A stretch of 13,610 nt of DNA from Archangium sp. (GCA_016793525.1 JAEUJT010000196.1:1-13610), one strand, 5' to 3'; counted from the first letter of the stretch, positions 1-10,587 are shown. Notes: a model not told the origin generated them from the sequence alone. Numbers and translations are program-made.

Positions 1-1
1 G

Positions 2-145
2 TTGGTGCTCGCGCTCACCGCGTACGCGATGAAAGGTGATGAGGAGAAAGCGCGCGCCGCCGGGTGCGACGGGTACATCACCAAGCCCATCGACCCCGAC
101 ACGTTGCCGACCATCATCGCCACCTACCTCGCGAAGGTGAAGTAA
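2..145 (+). CDS. Receiver (REC) domain protein, C-terminal fragment
   Basis: This is the last 47 residues of a CheY-like receiver domain; the gene begins to the left of the window. The fragment shows the second half of the fold: a beta-4 strand ending in the conserved Thr (ALTAYAM), the glycine-containing turn AAGCDGYI, and the invariant beta-5 lysine followed by cis-proline (TKPID), then the last helix. The pattern resembles DivK-type receivers or the C-terminal receiver of a hybrid kinase; which of the two it is cannot be told from the fragment. Its end has similar spacing and wording (KPIDP) to the single-domain receiver at 1641-2057, so the two may be related. It converges on the NtrC-family gene, with three bases between the stop codons. 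Confidence 0.85.
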   Translation: MVLALTAYAMKGDEEKARAAGCDGYITKPIDPDTLPTIIATYLAKVK

Positions 146-148
146 TCG

Positions 149-1540
<1,392 letters not shown>

Positions 1541-1549
1541 GGCGGAAGC

Positions 1550-1577
1550 GCTCTGGTGAAAATACCAGAGCTCTGGC
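1550..1577. promoter_or_regulatory. Operator-like array of three GCTCTGGY half-sites
   Basis: GCTCTGGT (1550-1557) and ACCAGAGC (1564-1571) form an 8-bp inverted repeat with a 6-bp spacer. ACCAGAGC also overlaps GCTCTGGC (1570-1577), giving the perfect 12-bp palindrome CCAGAGCTCTGG at 1565-1576. The first and third half-sites are direct repeats 20 bp apart. The array is 10-37 bp upstream of the NtrC-family ATG at 1540, inside the 100-bp divergent gap shared with the receiver gene at 1641. It could be a regulator-binding site or a 5'-leader hairpin. Function is inferred from symmetry and place only. Confidence 0.5.
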
Positions 1578-1640
1578 GAGAACACCCTACTGGCGCCACC
1601 CCCACCAACTCAACCACCTGAAAAAACTCAGCTTCAGTTC

Positions 1641-2053
1641 ATGGCATCGGGCTCGCAGAGCGCCCCGGGCATGCAACGCTTGAACAACCTACCGGTGCTC
1701 GTGGTCGACGACGATCACGCGAGCGCGAAGCTGTTGGCCGTCATTCTCCGGGGAGCGGGCTGCGAGGTGCACATCGCCAGCAGCGCCGAAGAGGCGCTCT
1801 CCCTCGTCCCGATCGTGAAGCCGAAGCTGTTGGTGCTCGACCTGGTCCTCCCGCTGATGAGCGGCATGCTCCTCGCCCAGCAGCTCAAGCAGGCGCCGGC
1901 TACGAAAGACGTGGTCATCATCGCGGTCTCGGCCTTCAACGGATCGCAGGTGGAGCACGAGGCGAAGCGCGCAGGCTGCATCGCCTACCTCCGCAAGCCG
2001 ATCGACCCCCTCTCCTTTACCCAACTCGTCGCGACCCACCTCGGAGATCAGCC

Positions 2054-2057
<4 letters not shown>
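1641..2057 (+). CDS. Single-domain response regulator (CheY-like receiver)
   Basis: A 138-residue stand-alone receiver with no output domain. After a short leader, the domain (about 17-135) shows the acidic pair in VVDDDH, the phospho-acceptor Asp in LVLDLVLP, the conserved Ser in AVSAF and the Lys in LRKPID, so all residues needed for phosphotransfer are present. An ATG at 1671 (MQRLNN) is an alternative start that loses only the non-conserved leader; neither start has a clear Shine-Dalgarno. The stop codon overlaps the GTG start of the hybrid kinase by 4 bp, which suggests translational coupling and a shared phosphorelay. It probably shuttles phosphate to or from that kinase, but this is inference from position. 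Confidence 0.92.
2043..2046 (+). promoter_or_regulatory. Ribosome binding site of the hybrid kinase
   Basis: GGAG lies seven bases before the GTG at 2054, inside the last codons of the receiver gene. It supports the GTG start and the 4-bp overlap. Confidence 0.65.
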
Positions 2058-4352
<2,295 letters not shown>

Positions 4353-4360
<8 letters not shown>

Positions 4361-4376
4361 CTTCGCTGCTACGCCG
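4353..4376. terminator. Bidirectional terminator-like hairpin covering both stop codons
   Basis: CGGCGTAGC (4353-4361) and GCTACGCCG (4368-4376) form a perfect 9-bp stem with a 6-base loop. The stem arms contain the TAG stop of the hybrid kinase (4358-4360) and, on the other strand, the TAG stop of the TSUP gene (4369-4371). The position between convergent genes fits a shared terminator. There is no T-tract on either side, so a classical intrinsic terminator is not shown. Confidence 0.6.
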
Positions 4377-5094
4377 ACACGAGCTGCTTCACCGCGAGCA
4401 CCCCGCCGGCGAAGACGAGCATCACCGCGATCACCTTGCGGAAGCGCGCCTCATCGAGGCGGCGGTGCACGATCTCCCCCACCACGATGCCGAGCCCCAG
4501 CGCCGGGAGCATCAACGCGCTCGTGCGCAGGGTGTCGAGCGACATGGGCAGCTTGGGAATCAGCAGGCCGTTCAGCACGCCCCACAGGCACGACAGCGTC
4601 GCGCGAAACGCGGCCTTCTCTTTGATCTCCCGCGACGCCACCACCACCGCGAGCGGCCCGCCGGTGGCGAAGACGCCGTGAACGAGCCCCGCGGCCAGCA
4701 GCAGCCCCGTGCGCACCGGGGTGGTCAACGGCTTGGGCTCTCCCTTGCGGCGGAGCTGCGACACGCCGACCAGCATCACGAACACGCCGAACGCCAGCTT
4801 GAGCCACCCGCCCGAGAGCTGGCCGCGCAGCAGCGTGCCGACGATCAGCCCTGCGATCATCAACGGCAGCAGGCCGACGAAGAGGAACCGCCACGCCACC
4901 ACGCGGTAGCCGCGGCTCACCAAATACGTGGAGAGCGTGATGTTCACCGGCACGAGCCAGGCGAGGAGCGGCTCCAGCGGGAACATGGTGACGCCCACCG
5001 TCACCGCGATCAGCATGCTGCCGAACCCGGCCGCCGCCTCCACCATGAACGCGGTGAAGACGATGGCCGACAGAATCACCAGGTCATTGCTCAC
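4369..5094 (-). CDS. TSUP-family (TauE/SafE) membrane transporter
   Basis: A 241-residue hydrophobic protein with about eight or nine membrane segments (roughly 5-20, 22-38, 42-59, 68-90, 97-113, 128-152, 165-180, 189-208, 219-236). The two internal repeat signatures of the TauE/SafE family are visible: an early AAGFGS (21-26) and a second-half HGVFATGGP (139-147). Family members move small organic or sulfur-containing anions such as sulfite, sulfoacetate or sulfolactate across the inner membrane; the substrate here cannot be read from sequence. The GTG start overlaps the stop of the upstream lyase by 4 bp, so it is probably made with that enzyme and may export or import its product or substrate. 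The length is near the usual 240-260. Confidence 0.88.
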   Translation of the reverse strand: MSNDLVILSAIVFTAFMVEAAAGFGSMLIAVTVGVTMFPLEPLLAWLVPVNITLSTYLVSRGYRVVAWRFLFVGLLPLMIAGLIVGTLLRGQLSGGWLKLAFGVFVMLVGVSQLRRKGEPKPLTTPVRTGLLLAAGLVHGVFATGGPLAVVVASREIKEKAAFRATLSCLWGVLNGLLIPKLPMSLDTLRTSALMLPALGLGIVVGEIVHRRLDEARFRKVIAVMLVFAGGVLAVKQLVSA

Positions 5095-6410
5095 GTGCGC
5101 GCGAACAAACCGTCGAGGAAGTCGAGCAAGAAGTCGCCGACCTGCGCTTGATCGGGAATCGAGCCGACCATGCCGTACATCGCGGCGCTGCCCTCTGGCG
5201 CGGGGTGGCCGGCGGCGAGGCTGGCGGCGGCGTCGCGGAGGTCGTTGATGAACGCGTCGGCGATGGGCTCATGGGCCGGCGTCACCATGCAGTGCAGCGC
5301 GGCCGGCTTCATTTGGCGGTCGAGCTTCCACCCCTTCGCCTCCATCGCGTCGCCCAGCTCGTACACGTTGAGCGTGTCGCTGCCGAAGGCGAACACGCTC
5401 CCGAGCGGGCTGCCGAGCACCTTCAACCCGGGAATGCTGGAGATGGCGTCGATCATCTTCTTCGTCGTGGCGAGAATGCGCGTGGCCCGCTCGAGGTACC
5501 CCGACTCACCCAGATGCTGCATCACCGCCCAGGCCGCCGCGATGGCGCCTCCGGGCCGCGTGCCGCCCATCGACGGAGACGCGTAGAGCCCACCGTTCCA
5601 CCCGCCGTAGGTGAAGAACTGGTGTCGGCGCAGCGCGACGCCGCGGTACAGCACCACCGAGGCGCCTTTGGCCGCGTAGCCATATTTGTGCACGTCGGCG
5701 GAGAGCGACGTCACGCCCTTCACCTCGAAGTCGAACGCGGGAATCGGCCGGCCCAGCTGCTTGGCGAAGGGCAAGAAGAAGCCGCCCAAACACGCGTCGA
5801 CGTGGCACAGCAGGCCCTTGCGTTGCGCGAGCGCGGCGATGGCCTCGATCGGGTCGACGATGCCTTGCGGGTACGCCGGGGCGCTGCCGACGAGGAGCGC
5901 GGTGTTCGGGGTGATGAGCCGCTCCATGGCCCCGACGTCGACGGTGAAGTCGGGCTTCAGCGGCGCCGCGACGAGCTTCACGTCGAAGTAGTGCGCCGCC
6001 TTGTTGAACGCCGGGTGCGCGCTGGCTGGGACGATGATCTCCGGCTCGGCGATGCCCTTCTCTTTTCGCGCCCACTCCCGCGCGGCCTTCACCGCCATCA
6101 TGATGCTCTCGGTGCCACCCGAGGTCATCGTGCCCACCACGTCGTCGTCGCCGTGGAAGAGCGAGGCGGCCATGGAGACCACCTCGACTTCCATCTGCCG
6201 CAGTGAGGGGAACGCCACCGGCGACAGCCCGTTTTCGGAGATGAACTCGCCGTACGCCTCCTTCAGCAGCGAGGAGACCTCGTCACCGGCGAAGTACACC
6301 AGGCTGAAGGTGCGGCCGCCTTTCCAGTTCGCGTCGTCCCCGTGGAACGACTTGAGCTGAGCGAGCACGTCTGCTTTCGAGCGGCCGATCTTCGGCAAGG
6401 TGGCGGGCAT
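5091..6410 (-). CDS. PLP-dependent lyase of the sphingosine-1-phosphate lyase family
   Basis: A 439-residue fold-type I PLP enzyme. From memory it aligns almost end to end with the catalytic part of human SGPL1: TSGGTES (96-102), SAHPAFNKAA (130-139), HVDACLGGF (203-211), VKGVTSLSAD (230-239), HKYGYAAKG with the Schiff-base lysine K242, YASPSMGGTRPGG (276-288) and a C-terminal AMYGM. The known family reaction is retro-aldol cleavage of a phosphorylated sphingoid base to a fatty aldehyde and phosphoethanolamine. Unlike the eukaryotic enzyme it lacks an N-terminal membrane anchor, so it should be soluble. The ATG at 6410 is supported by the family-like opening LPKIGRSKADVL; no Shine-Dalgarno is clear. 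It follows yceI by 49 bp and overlaps the TSUP gene by 4 bp. A generic group II amino-acid decarboxylase is the alternative, but the match to SGPL1 motifs is much closer. Confidence 0.9.
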   Translation of the reverse strand: MPATLPKIGRSKADVLAQLKSFHGDDANWKGGRTFSLVYFAGDEVSSLLKEAYGEFISENGLSPVAFPSLRQMEVEVVSMAASLFHGDDDVVGTMTSGGTESIMMAVKAAREWARKEKGIAEPEIIVPASAHPAFNKAAHYFDVKLVAAPLKPDFTVDVGAMERLITPNTALLVGSAPAYPQGIVDPIEAIAALAQRKGLLCHVDACLGGFFLPFAKQLGRPIPAFDFEVKGVTSLSADVHKYGYAAKGASVVLYRGVALRRHQFFTYGGWNGGLYASPSMGGTRPGGAIAAAWAVMQHLGESGYLERATRILATTKKMIDAISSIPGLKVLGSPLGSVFAFGSDTLNVYELGDAMEAKGWKLDRQMKPAALHCMVTPAHEPIADAFINDLRDAAASLAAGHPAPEGSAAMYGMVGSIPDQAQVGDFLLDFLDGLFART

Positions 6411-6459
6411 GCCGCGGGCATAGCCAGACTTCGACGCCAGGTGGGCGAGAAACGCCGCG

Positions 6460-7050
6460 TCACCGCCGGGTGGTCACCTCGGCCGGCCTCTGCGCCGCTT
6501 GCGCCGCGAGCTGGGGACTCACGGATTCAGCGACCTCGGTGGCCTCGAGCTCGATCTCCAGGTTCACCTTGTCACCCACCACCACCCCGCCGGTCTCGAG
6601 CGCCGCGTTGAACGACACGCCGAAGTCTTTTCGAATGACGCTGCCGCGCGCGCTCAGCCCGAACACCGTGGTGCCAAAGGGGCTCTTCGCCGTGCCGTTG
6701 AACTCCACCGCGAGCGGAACCTCCTTCGTGACCCCGCGAATCGTGAGGTCGCCCCACATCGTGTACTCGCTGCCGCCTTTGGCCTCGATGCGCGTGCTGG
6801 TGAAGGTGATCAGCGGGTGGTTGGCCGCGTCGAAGAAGTCGTTGGTGCGCAGGTGCGCATCGCGGTCTTTGTTTTCGGTGTCGATGCTGGCGACGTCGAT
6901 CTGCGCGGCGAACGACGACTTGGTGAAGTCCTTCGGGTCGAGGTTCAAGGTGCCGGCGTACTTCTTGAACTGCCCGCGCACGGTGCTGACCATCAGGTGC
7001 TTCACGCTGAAGCCGACGTGGGTGTGAACGGGGTCGATATTCCAAGCCAT
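6460..7050 (-). CDS. YceI-family lipocalin-like lipid-binding protein
   Basis: A 196-residue protein of the YceI family, which folds as an elongated beta-barrel binding long-chain lipids or isoprenoids. Typical signatures are IDPVHTHVGFSVKHLMVSTVRG (5-26), IDVASIDTENKDRDAHLRTNDFFD (51-74), the HPLITFTS strand (78-85), LTIRGVTKEV (102-111) and a late RKDFGVSFN (140-148). Many YceI proteins are periplasmic, but this one has no signal peptide from the chosen start, so it is probably cytosolic. The ATG at 7050 is chosen because an AAGGAG stands seven bases upstream and the family begins there; the frame stays open to 7122. The last 25 residues form an Ala/Gln/Glu-rich tail beyond the barrel. It is the first gene of the probable yceI-lyase-TSUP operon and is divergent from lysR. 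Confidence 0.92.
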   Translation of the reverse strand: MAWNIDPVHTHVGFSVKHLMVSTVRGQFKKYAGTLNLDPKDFTKSSFAAQIDVASIDTENKDRDAHLRTNDFFDAANHPLITFTSTRIEAKGGSEYTMWGDLTIRGVTKEVPLAVEFNGTAKSPFGTTVFGLSARGSVIRKDFGVSFNAALETGGVVVGDKVNLEIELEATEVAESVSPQLAAQAAQRPAEVTTRR

Positions 7051-7057
7051 GGAGAAA

Positions 7058-7063
7058 CTCCTT
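7058..7063 (-). promoter_or_regulatory. Strong ribosome binding site of yceI
   Basis: AAGGAG on the minus strand, seven bases before the ATG at 7050, is the clearest Shine-Dalgarno in the window. It decides the yceI start and overlaps the palindrome CTTCGAAG (7061-7068). Confidence 0.8.
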
Positions 7064-7130
7064 CGAAGTCGATTGTTCGCAGAAACGAGAAATTCGCAAC
7101 TGCGTGCTGTCGCGCCCTTCAATGCACCCC

Positions 7131-7148
7131 CTGGCGACGGGGCGCCAG
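7131..7148. repeat. 6-bp inverted repeat in the lysR-yceI gap
   Basis: CTGGCG (7131-7136) and CGCCAG (7143-7148) pair across a 6-base loop, near the middle of the intergenic region. It could be part of a leader hairpin or a regulator site. Short G+C stems like this are common by chance in GC-rich DNA. Confidence 0.35.
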
Positions 7149-7156
7149 TGGCAGGT

Positions 7157-7186
7157 GTTCGAACGAACTGTTATCAATATTCGAAC
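7157..7186. promoter_or_regulatory. Paired TTCGAA palindromes, probable LysR operator
   Basis: GTTCGAAC (7157-7164, a perfect palindrome) and ATTCGAAC (7179-7186) lie 22 bp apart, about two helical turns, just before the lysR ATG at 7188. A third TTCGAA core sits in CTTCGAAG (7061-7068) next to the yceI start. The local A+T-rich patch TTATCAATATT between the pair could be promoter sequence. LysR-type regulators usually bind the gap between themselves and a divergent target, so this is the best candidate for the autoregulatory site. Confidence 0.5.
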
Positions 7187-7187
7187 G

Positions 7188-8132
7188 ATGGACTACAACC
7201 ACGTCGCGCTGTTCGTTCAGGTCGTGAAGAGCGGAGGGTTCACCGCCGCCGCCCACGAGCTCGGCATTCCCAAATCGTCGGTCAGCCGCACCATCGCGCT
7301 GCTTGAGCAGAACCTGGGCGTGCGGTTGCTCCAACGCACCACCCGAAAGGTGACCCTCACCGACGCCGGCACCGCGTTTTACGAGGCGGTCAAGGCGCCG
7401 ATCTCCACCATGGCCGAGGCCGACGCGCTGGCCAGGGAGCACGGCTCGGAGCCCCGCGGGCTGGTGCGCCTGACCGTCGCGCCAGAATTCGGCCAGCTGC
7501 CGCAGACGCTCACCGCCTTCACCCGCAAGCATCCCGGCGTCCGCGTCGAGCTCTCGGTCACGTCTCGCTTCGTCGACCTGGTGGGCGAGGGGTTCGATCT
7601 TGCCATTCGCGCCGGCAAGCTCGACGACTCGACGCTGATCGCCCGGCGCATCGGCTCAGCGGCCGCGGTGGTGATGGCCGCGCCCTCGTACCTGCGGCGC
7701 AAGGGCCGCCCGAAGACCGTCGAGGCACTCGCCGCGCACGACTGGGTGCTGTACCGAGGCGTCGCAGGAAAAGGCACGGTGCAACTCACCGGTCCGGAAG
7801 GCGCCAAGAGCCTCGAGGTGATCAGCGCGCTTTCGTCTGACGATCTCTCCTTCTGCCGCAAGGCGGTGATCGCGGGAGCGGGGCTGGGCCTGATGCCTGT
7901 GCACACCGCAGCGGACTCGATCTCCCGCGGAGAGCTCGAGCGGGTGCTGCCCGGCTGGGCCTCGGAGGGCGCCTCGGTCTACGTGGTGCTCCCCAGCAAC
8001 CGCTTCGTTCCCGCCCGAGTGGCGCTGCTGCGCGACTTCTTGGTCGAGCAGCTCAGCAAACAGCTGAAGGCCACTGAGGTGCAGTGCAAGCTCGCCCGCG
8101 CTCGGGAGCAAGCCGAGCTCGCCGCAGGGTGA
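7188..8132 (+). CDS. LysR-type transcriptional regulator
   Basis: A 314-residue regulator. The N-terminal winged helix-turn-helix (2-60) has the typical pattern FVQVVKSGGFTAAAHELGIPKSSVSRTIALLEQNLGVRLLQRTTRKVTLTDAG in its spacing, and the effector-binding domain spans about 90-292 (VAPEFG, FDLAIRAG, AGAGLGLMPVH). It belongs to the subgroup with a substrate-binding domain like the one in LTTR proteins that control redox or aromatic-compound genes. The ATG at 7188 is chosen because the family starts with a short MDYNHVALF segment; the frame is open further upstream but that part is not family-like. A 20-residue charged tail ends the protein. It is divergent from the yceI-lyase-TSUP operon and most likely controls it and itself. 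Its stop overlaps a small coupled gene by 4 bp. Confidence 0.93.
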   Translation: MDYNHVALFVQVVKSGGFTAAAHELGIPKSSVSRTIALLEQNLGVRLLQRTTRKVTLTDAGTAFYEAVKAPISTMAEADALAREHGSEPRGLVRLTVAPEFGQLPQTLTAFTRKHPGVRVELSVTSRFVDLVGEGFDLAIRAGKLDDSTLIARRIGSAAAVVMAAPSYLRRKGRPKTVEALAAHDWVLYRGVAGKGTVQLTGPEGAKSLEVISALSSDDLSFCRKAVIAGAGLGLMPVHTAADSISRGELERVLPGWASEGASVYVVLPSNRFVPARVALLRDFLVEQLSKQLKATEVQCKLARAREQAELAAG

Positions 8133-8344
8133 GAAATACCCCCCTCGACGGCGCGAAGAAGCACTCCTCCAGCAAGGCCTGCCCCGTCGGCCACCCCTGG
8201 CGGGGGACGCTCACGACGCGCAGCGGGATTCGCATGGGCGAGCAGGTCATCTCCGTCGTGGTCCGCCAGTGCACCGCGTGCACCGCCGAGGAGCTCCGCT
8301 ACGTCACCCCGCCGCCGAGCGAGCGCCCGCCGACAGCGCCGTGA
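8129..8344 (+). CDS. Small CPxGH/CxxC protein, putative zinc ribbon
   Basis: A 71-residue protein that starts at a GTG overlapping the lysR stop (GTGA at 8129-8132). It contains C18-P-V-G-H22 and C48-T-A-C51, a spacing that could bind one zinc ion between two beta hairpins, followed by a proline-rich tail. After the first few codons nearly every third position is G or C, as in its neighbours, which supports real coding. The last 41 bp overlap the end of the convergent M20 gene. I do not recognise a family. Coupling to lysR suggests it is made with the regulator, as an accessory or redox/metal-sensing protein, but no function can be claimed. An in-frame ATG further up inside lysR (8084) is a less likely start. 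Confidence 0.6.
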   Translation: MRNTPLDGAKKHSSSKACPVGHPWRGTLTTRSGIRMGEQVISVVVRQCTACTAEELRYVTPPPSERPPTAP

Positions 8345-9473
8345 GCAGGTCTGCGAGCGCGGTGGCCCGCGCCAGCACGGTGTCGAAGTCGATGAACTCG
8401 CCCACCGTGTGAAACCCACCGCCGCGAGGGCCGAGGGCATCGATTGTGGGAATCCCGAGCGCTGCAGCTGTATTGCCGTCGCTCCCGCCGCTCTGGAGCG
8501 GGGCCTCGCCAGCGCCCAAGCCCGCCGGAGTCGCTACGCGCGCATATGATGCCGCCAAGGCCTCCGTGGCGGGCGTGCGCTCCATCGGCGCGCGGTTCGG
8601 CCCCAGCTCGATGGCCAACGACGTACCTGGGAGCGCCACCTCCCCCGCGAGCTGGCGGAGCCGTTCAACCAGCGCCTCGCCTTCGCGCGCCGTGCCGTAG
8701 CGGAGGTCGACGCCGGCCCACGCCGCCGCGGGAACGGTGTTCTTCGTCGTGCCTCCGGAGATGGTGCCGACGTTGACCGTCACGCCGGTCTCCTGGCTCG
8801 ACAGTCGCTGCGCCGCGTCGACGAAGCGCGAGAGTGACCAGATGGCGTTTGCCCCCTGCCAGTACGAGTTCCCCGCATGCGCCGCGACGCCTGTCGCCAC
8901 CACCCGCACCGTGCCCGTGCCCTTGCGCTGCGTGACCACCGCGTCGTTGCTCCGCCCCGGCTCGAACACCAGGCACGCCTGCGCTCCAGCGATGACGCGG
9001 CGAATGAGCGGCGCGCCTTCGGGAGACCCGACCTCTTCGTCCGAAACGATGACCACCCGCAGCGGAGGGACCGCGTCGAGGCCCACCGTCTTCGCCACCG
9101 CCTTGAGGCCCCAGGCCATGGCCACCAGGCCGCCCTTCATGTCGTACACGCCGGGCCCGCGGCGCCGGGGACCATCGGTCACGTAGCCTTCGAAGACACC
9201 GGGCGGAAACACGGTGTCCACGTGACCAAGGAGCGCGATGGGGGCCTGGTCTCCTCGACCGACGGAGCGGAAGACGAGGTGATCGGCGTACGTCGCGCTG
9301 GGCACGAGCTCGGCGGCGAGCCCCTCCATCGCGAACCTGGCGAGGAGGCGCTGACCGACGGCGCGACCTCCGGCGGCGTTTTCGGTGAAGGAATTCAGTC
9401 GCACGAGCTCGCCGAGGGCTTCGTCGATCTCCTGCGACTGCGTCGCGAGCCACGCTGCTGCTTCGGAGCCCAT
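8304..9473 (-). CDS. M20-family metallohydrolase, glutamate carboxypeptidase-like
   Basis: A 389-residue di-zinc amidohydrolase of the M20 family (ArgE/DapE/carboxypeptidase G2 group). Metal and catalytic residues are all visible: H84 and D86 in GHVDTVF, bridging D111 in GVYDMKGG, general base E146 and ligand E147 in SDEEVGS, E171 in FEPGR, and H355 in GGGFHTVGE. H199 in AAHAGN matches the dimer-domain histidine that reaches the active site, and GGSDGNTAA (329-337) is typical of the carboxypeptidase G2 branch. There is no signal peptide, so it is probably cytosolic, cleaving an N-acyl amino acid or a peptide with C-terminal glutamate. The exact substrate cannot be read. It is divergent from the AstA-like gene, 61 bp apart, and converges on the small CxxC gene. 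Confidence 0.93.
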   Translation of the reverse strand: MGSEAAAWLATQSQEIDEALGELVRLNSFTENAAGGRAVGQRLLARFAMEGLAAELVPSATYADHLVFRSVGRGDQAPIALLGHVDTVFPPGVFEGYVTDGPRRRGPGVYDMKGGLVAMAWGLKAVAKTVGLDAVPPLRVVIVSDEEVGSPEGAPLIRRVIAGAQACLVFEPGRSNDAVVTQRKGTGTVRVVATGVAAHAGNSYWQGANAIWSLSRFVDAAQRLSSQETGVTVNVGTISGGTTKNTVPAAAWAGVDLRYGTAREGEALVERLRQLAGEVALPGTSLAIELGPNRAPMERTPATEALAASYARVATPAGLGAGEAPLQSGGSDGNTAAALGIPTIDALGPRGGGFHTVGEFIDFDTVLARATALADLLTALSAGARSAAG

Positions 9474-9522
9474 GCGTGGCAGCGTACCGGTTTCACCGCC
9501 GCCCCCGCAGCAAATGGACTAT

Positions 9523-9527
9523 GGGAG
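9523..9527 (+). promoter_or_regulatory. Ribosome binding site of the AstA-like gene
   Basis: GGGAG seven bases before the ATG at 9535 selects that start over the in-frame ATG at 9514 and the much earlier one at 9385. Confidence 0.65.
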
Positions 9528-9534
9528 CCGTTGC

Positions 9535-10587
9535 ATGTTTCTCGTACGCGACGTGGCCAGACGAGATCTGCCGAGCCTGAAGCGGCTCGCGGCGGTGCTG
9601 AACAGCGTCAACCTGCCCAACGACGAGAAGGTGCTCACCGGGTTGATCGAGACCTCGGTGCGCAGCTTCTCGGCGCGCATCGAGAACCCCTTCGAGCGCG
9701 AGTACCTCTTCGTGCTCGAAGACGTGCGCACCGGCCAGGTCATCGGCACGTCGATGATCATCGCGCAGCACGGCACCCGCGAAGCGCCGCACATCTCGTT
9801 TCAGGTGAGCACCGCCGAGCACTACTCCGCGACGGTCGACTCCCACTTCCGGCACACGGTGTTGTCCATCGGGTACAACTACGAAGGCCCCACGGAGATC
9901 GGCGGCCTCGTCGTCGACCCACCCCACCGCTCCAGCCCCGCCAAGCCAGGCAAGCAGCTGAGCTACGTACGCTTCGCCTTCATGGCGATGCACCGCGAGC
10001 TGTTCCGCGAGCGGGTGTTGGCCGAGCTGCTGCCTCCGCTGATGCCGAATGGCCGCAGCTTTCTCTGGGAGGCGTGCGGCAAGAAGTTCACCGGGCTCGA
10101 CTACACCGACGCCGATCGCCTCTCGCGCGCGAACAAAGAGTTCATCAAAGAGCTCTTCCCCTCCGCCCCCATCTACGCGTCGCTCTTCTCGGAGCGCGTG
10201 CAGAAGACCATCGGCGTGGTGGGGCCACAGACCCGCGGCGTGCAGCGCATGCTCGAGCGCATCGGCTTCACCTACGTCAACCGCATCGACCCCTTCGACG
10301 GCGGGCCGCACTACGAGGCGACGCTGGCCGACACCACGCTGGTGCGCGCGTTCCGCTCGGCGACAGTGGCCAAGGCCTCGCTGGACCACGACGCCGAAGA
10401 GCTGCTGGTCTCGGTGGTTCGCCCCGGCGGCCCCAACCGCTTCCGCGCGGTGCGCACCATGGCCCGCTTCGACGACCGCCAGCTGTTGCTGCCGAGCGCG
10501 ACGCGGGCGCTGCTCAAGGTGAAGGCCGGCGACACCGTCGGCGTCATTCCGCTCGACGAGCCGCCACCGGGGCAGCGGGCGCGATGA
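9535..10587 (+). CDS. astA: Arginine N-succinyltransferase (AstA family)
   Basis: A 350-residue protein of the AstA family, which transfers succinyl from succinyl-CoA to the alpha-amino group of arginine, the first step of the ammonia-producing succinyltransferase pathway. Family hallmarks are the N-terminal RDVARRDLPSL, YLFVLEDVRTGQVIGTS (57-73), TEIGGLVVDPPHR (120-132), FAFMAMHRELFRERVLAEL (148-166), FLWEACGKKF (176-185), PHPIY-like PSAPIYASLF (209-218), PQT (231-233) and FDGGPHYEA (254-262). The length is close to the usual 340-350. The family name fits well, but no astB, astC, astD or astE is in the window, and related enzymes may use ornithine or another amine. The ATG at 9535 has a Shine-Dalgarno. 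The last 44 bp overlap the end of the convergent M23 gene. Confidence 0.88.
   Translation: MFLVRDVARRDLPSLKRLAAVLNSVNLPNDEKVLTGLIETSVRSFSARIENPFEREYLFVLEDVRTGQVIGTSMIIAQHGTREAPHISFQVSTAEHYSATVDSHFRHTVLSIGYNYEGPTEIGGLVVDPPHRSSPAKPGKQLSYVRFAFMAMHRELFRERVLAELLPPLMPNGRSFLWEACGKKFTGLDYTDADRLSRANKEFIKELFPSAPIYASLFSERVQKTIGVVGPQTRGVQRMLERIGFTYVNRIDPFDGGPHYEATLADTTLVRAFRSATVAKASLDHDAEELLVSVVRPGGPNRFRAVRTMARFDDRQLLLPSATRALLKVKAGDTVGVIPLDEPPPGQRAR

Noticed and set aside
1541..1640. A sigma54 promoter between the NtrC-family gene and the receiver gene
   Set aside because: I looked for the TGGCAC-N5-TTGC pattern on both strands and found no acceptable match.
7149..7177. A sigma70-type promoter (TGGCAG, 17 bp, TATCAA) for lysR
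   Set aside because: The -35 match is poor and the -10 would lie almost at the start codon, so it is too weak to list.
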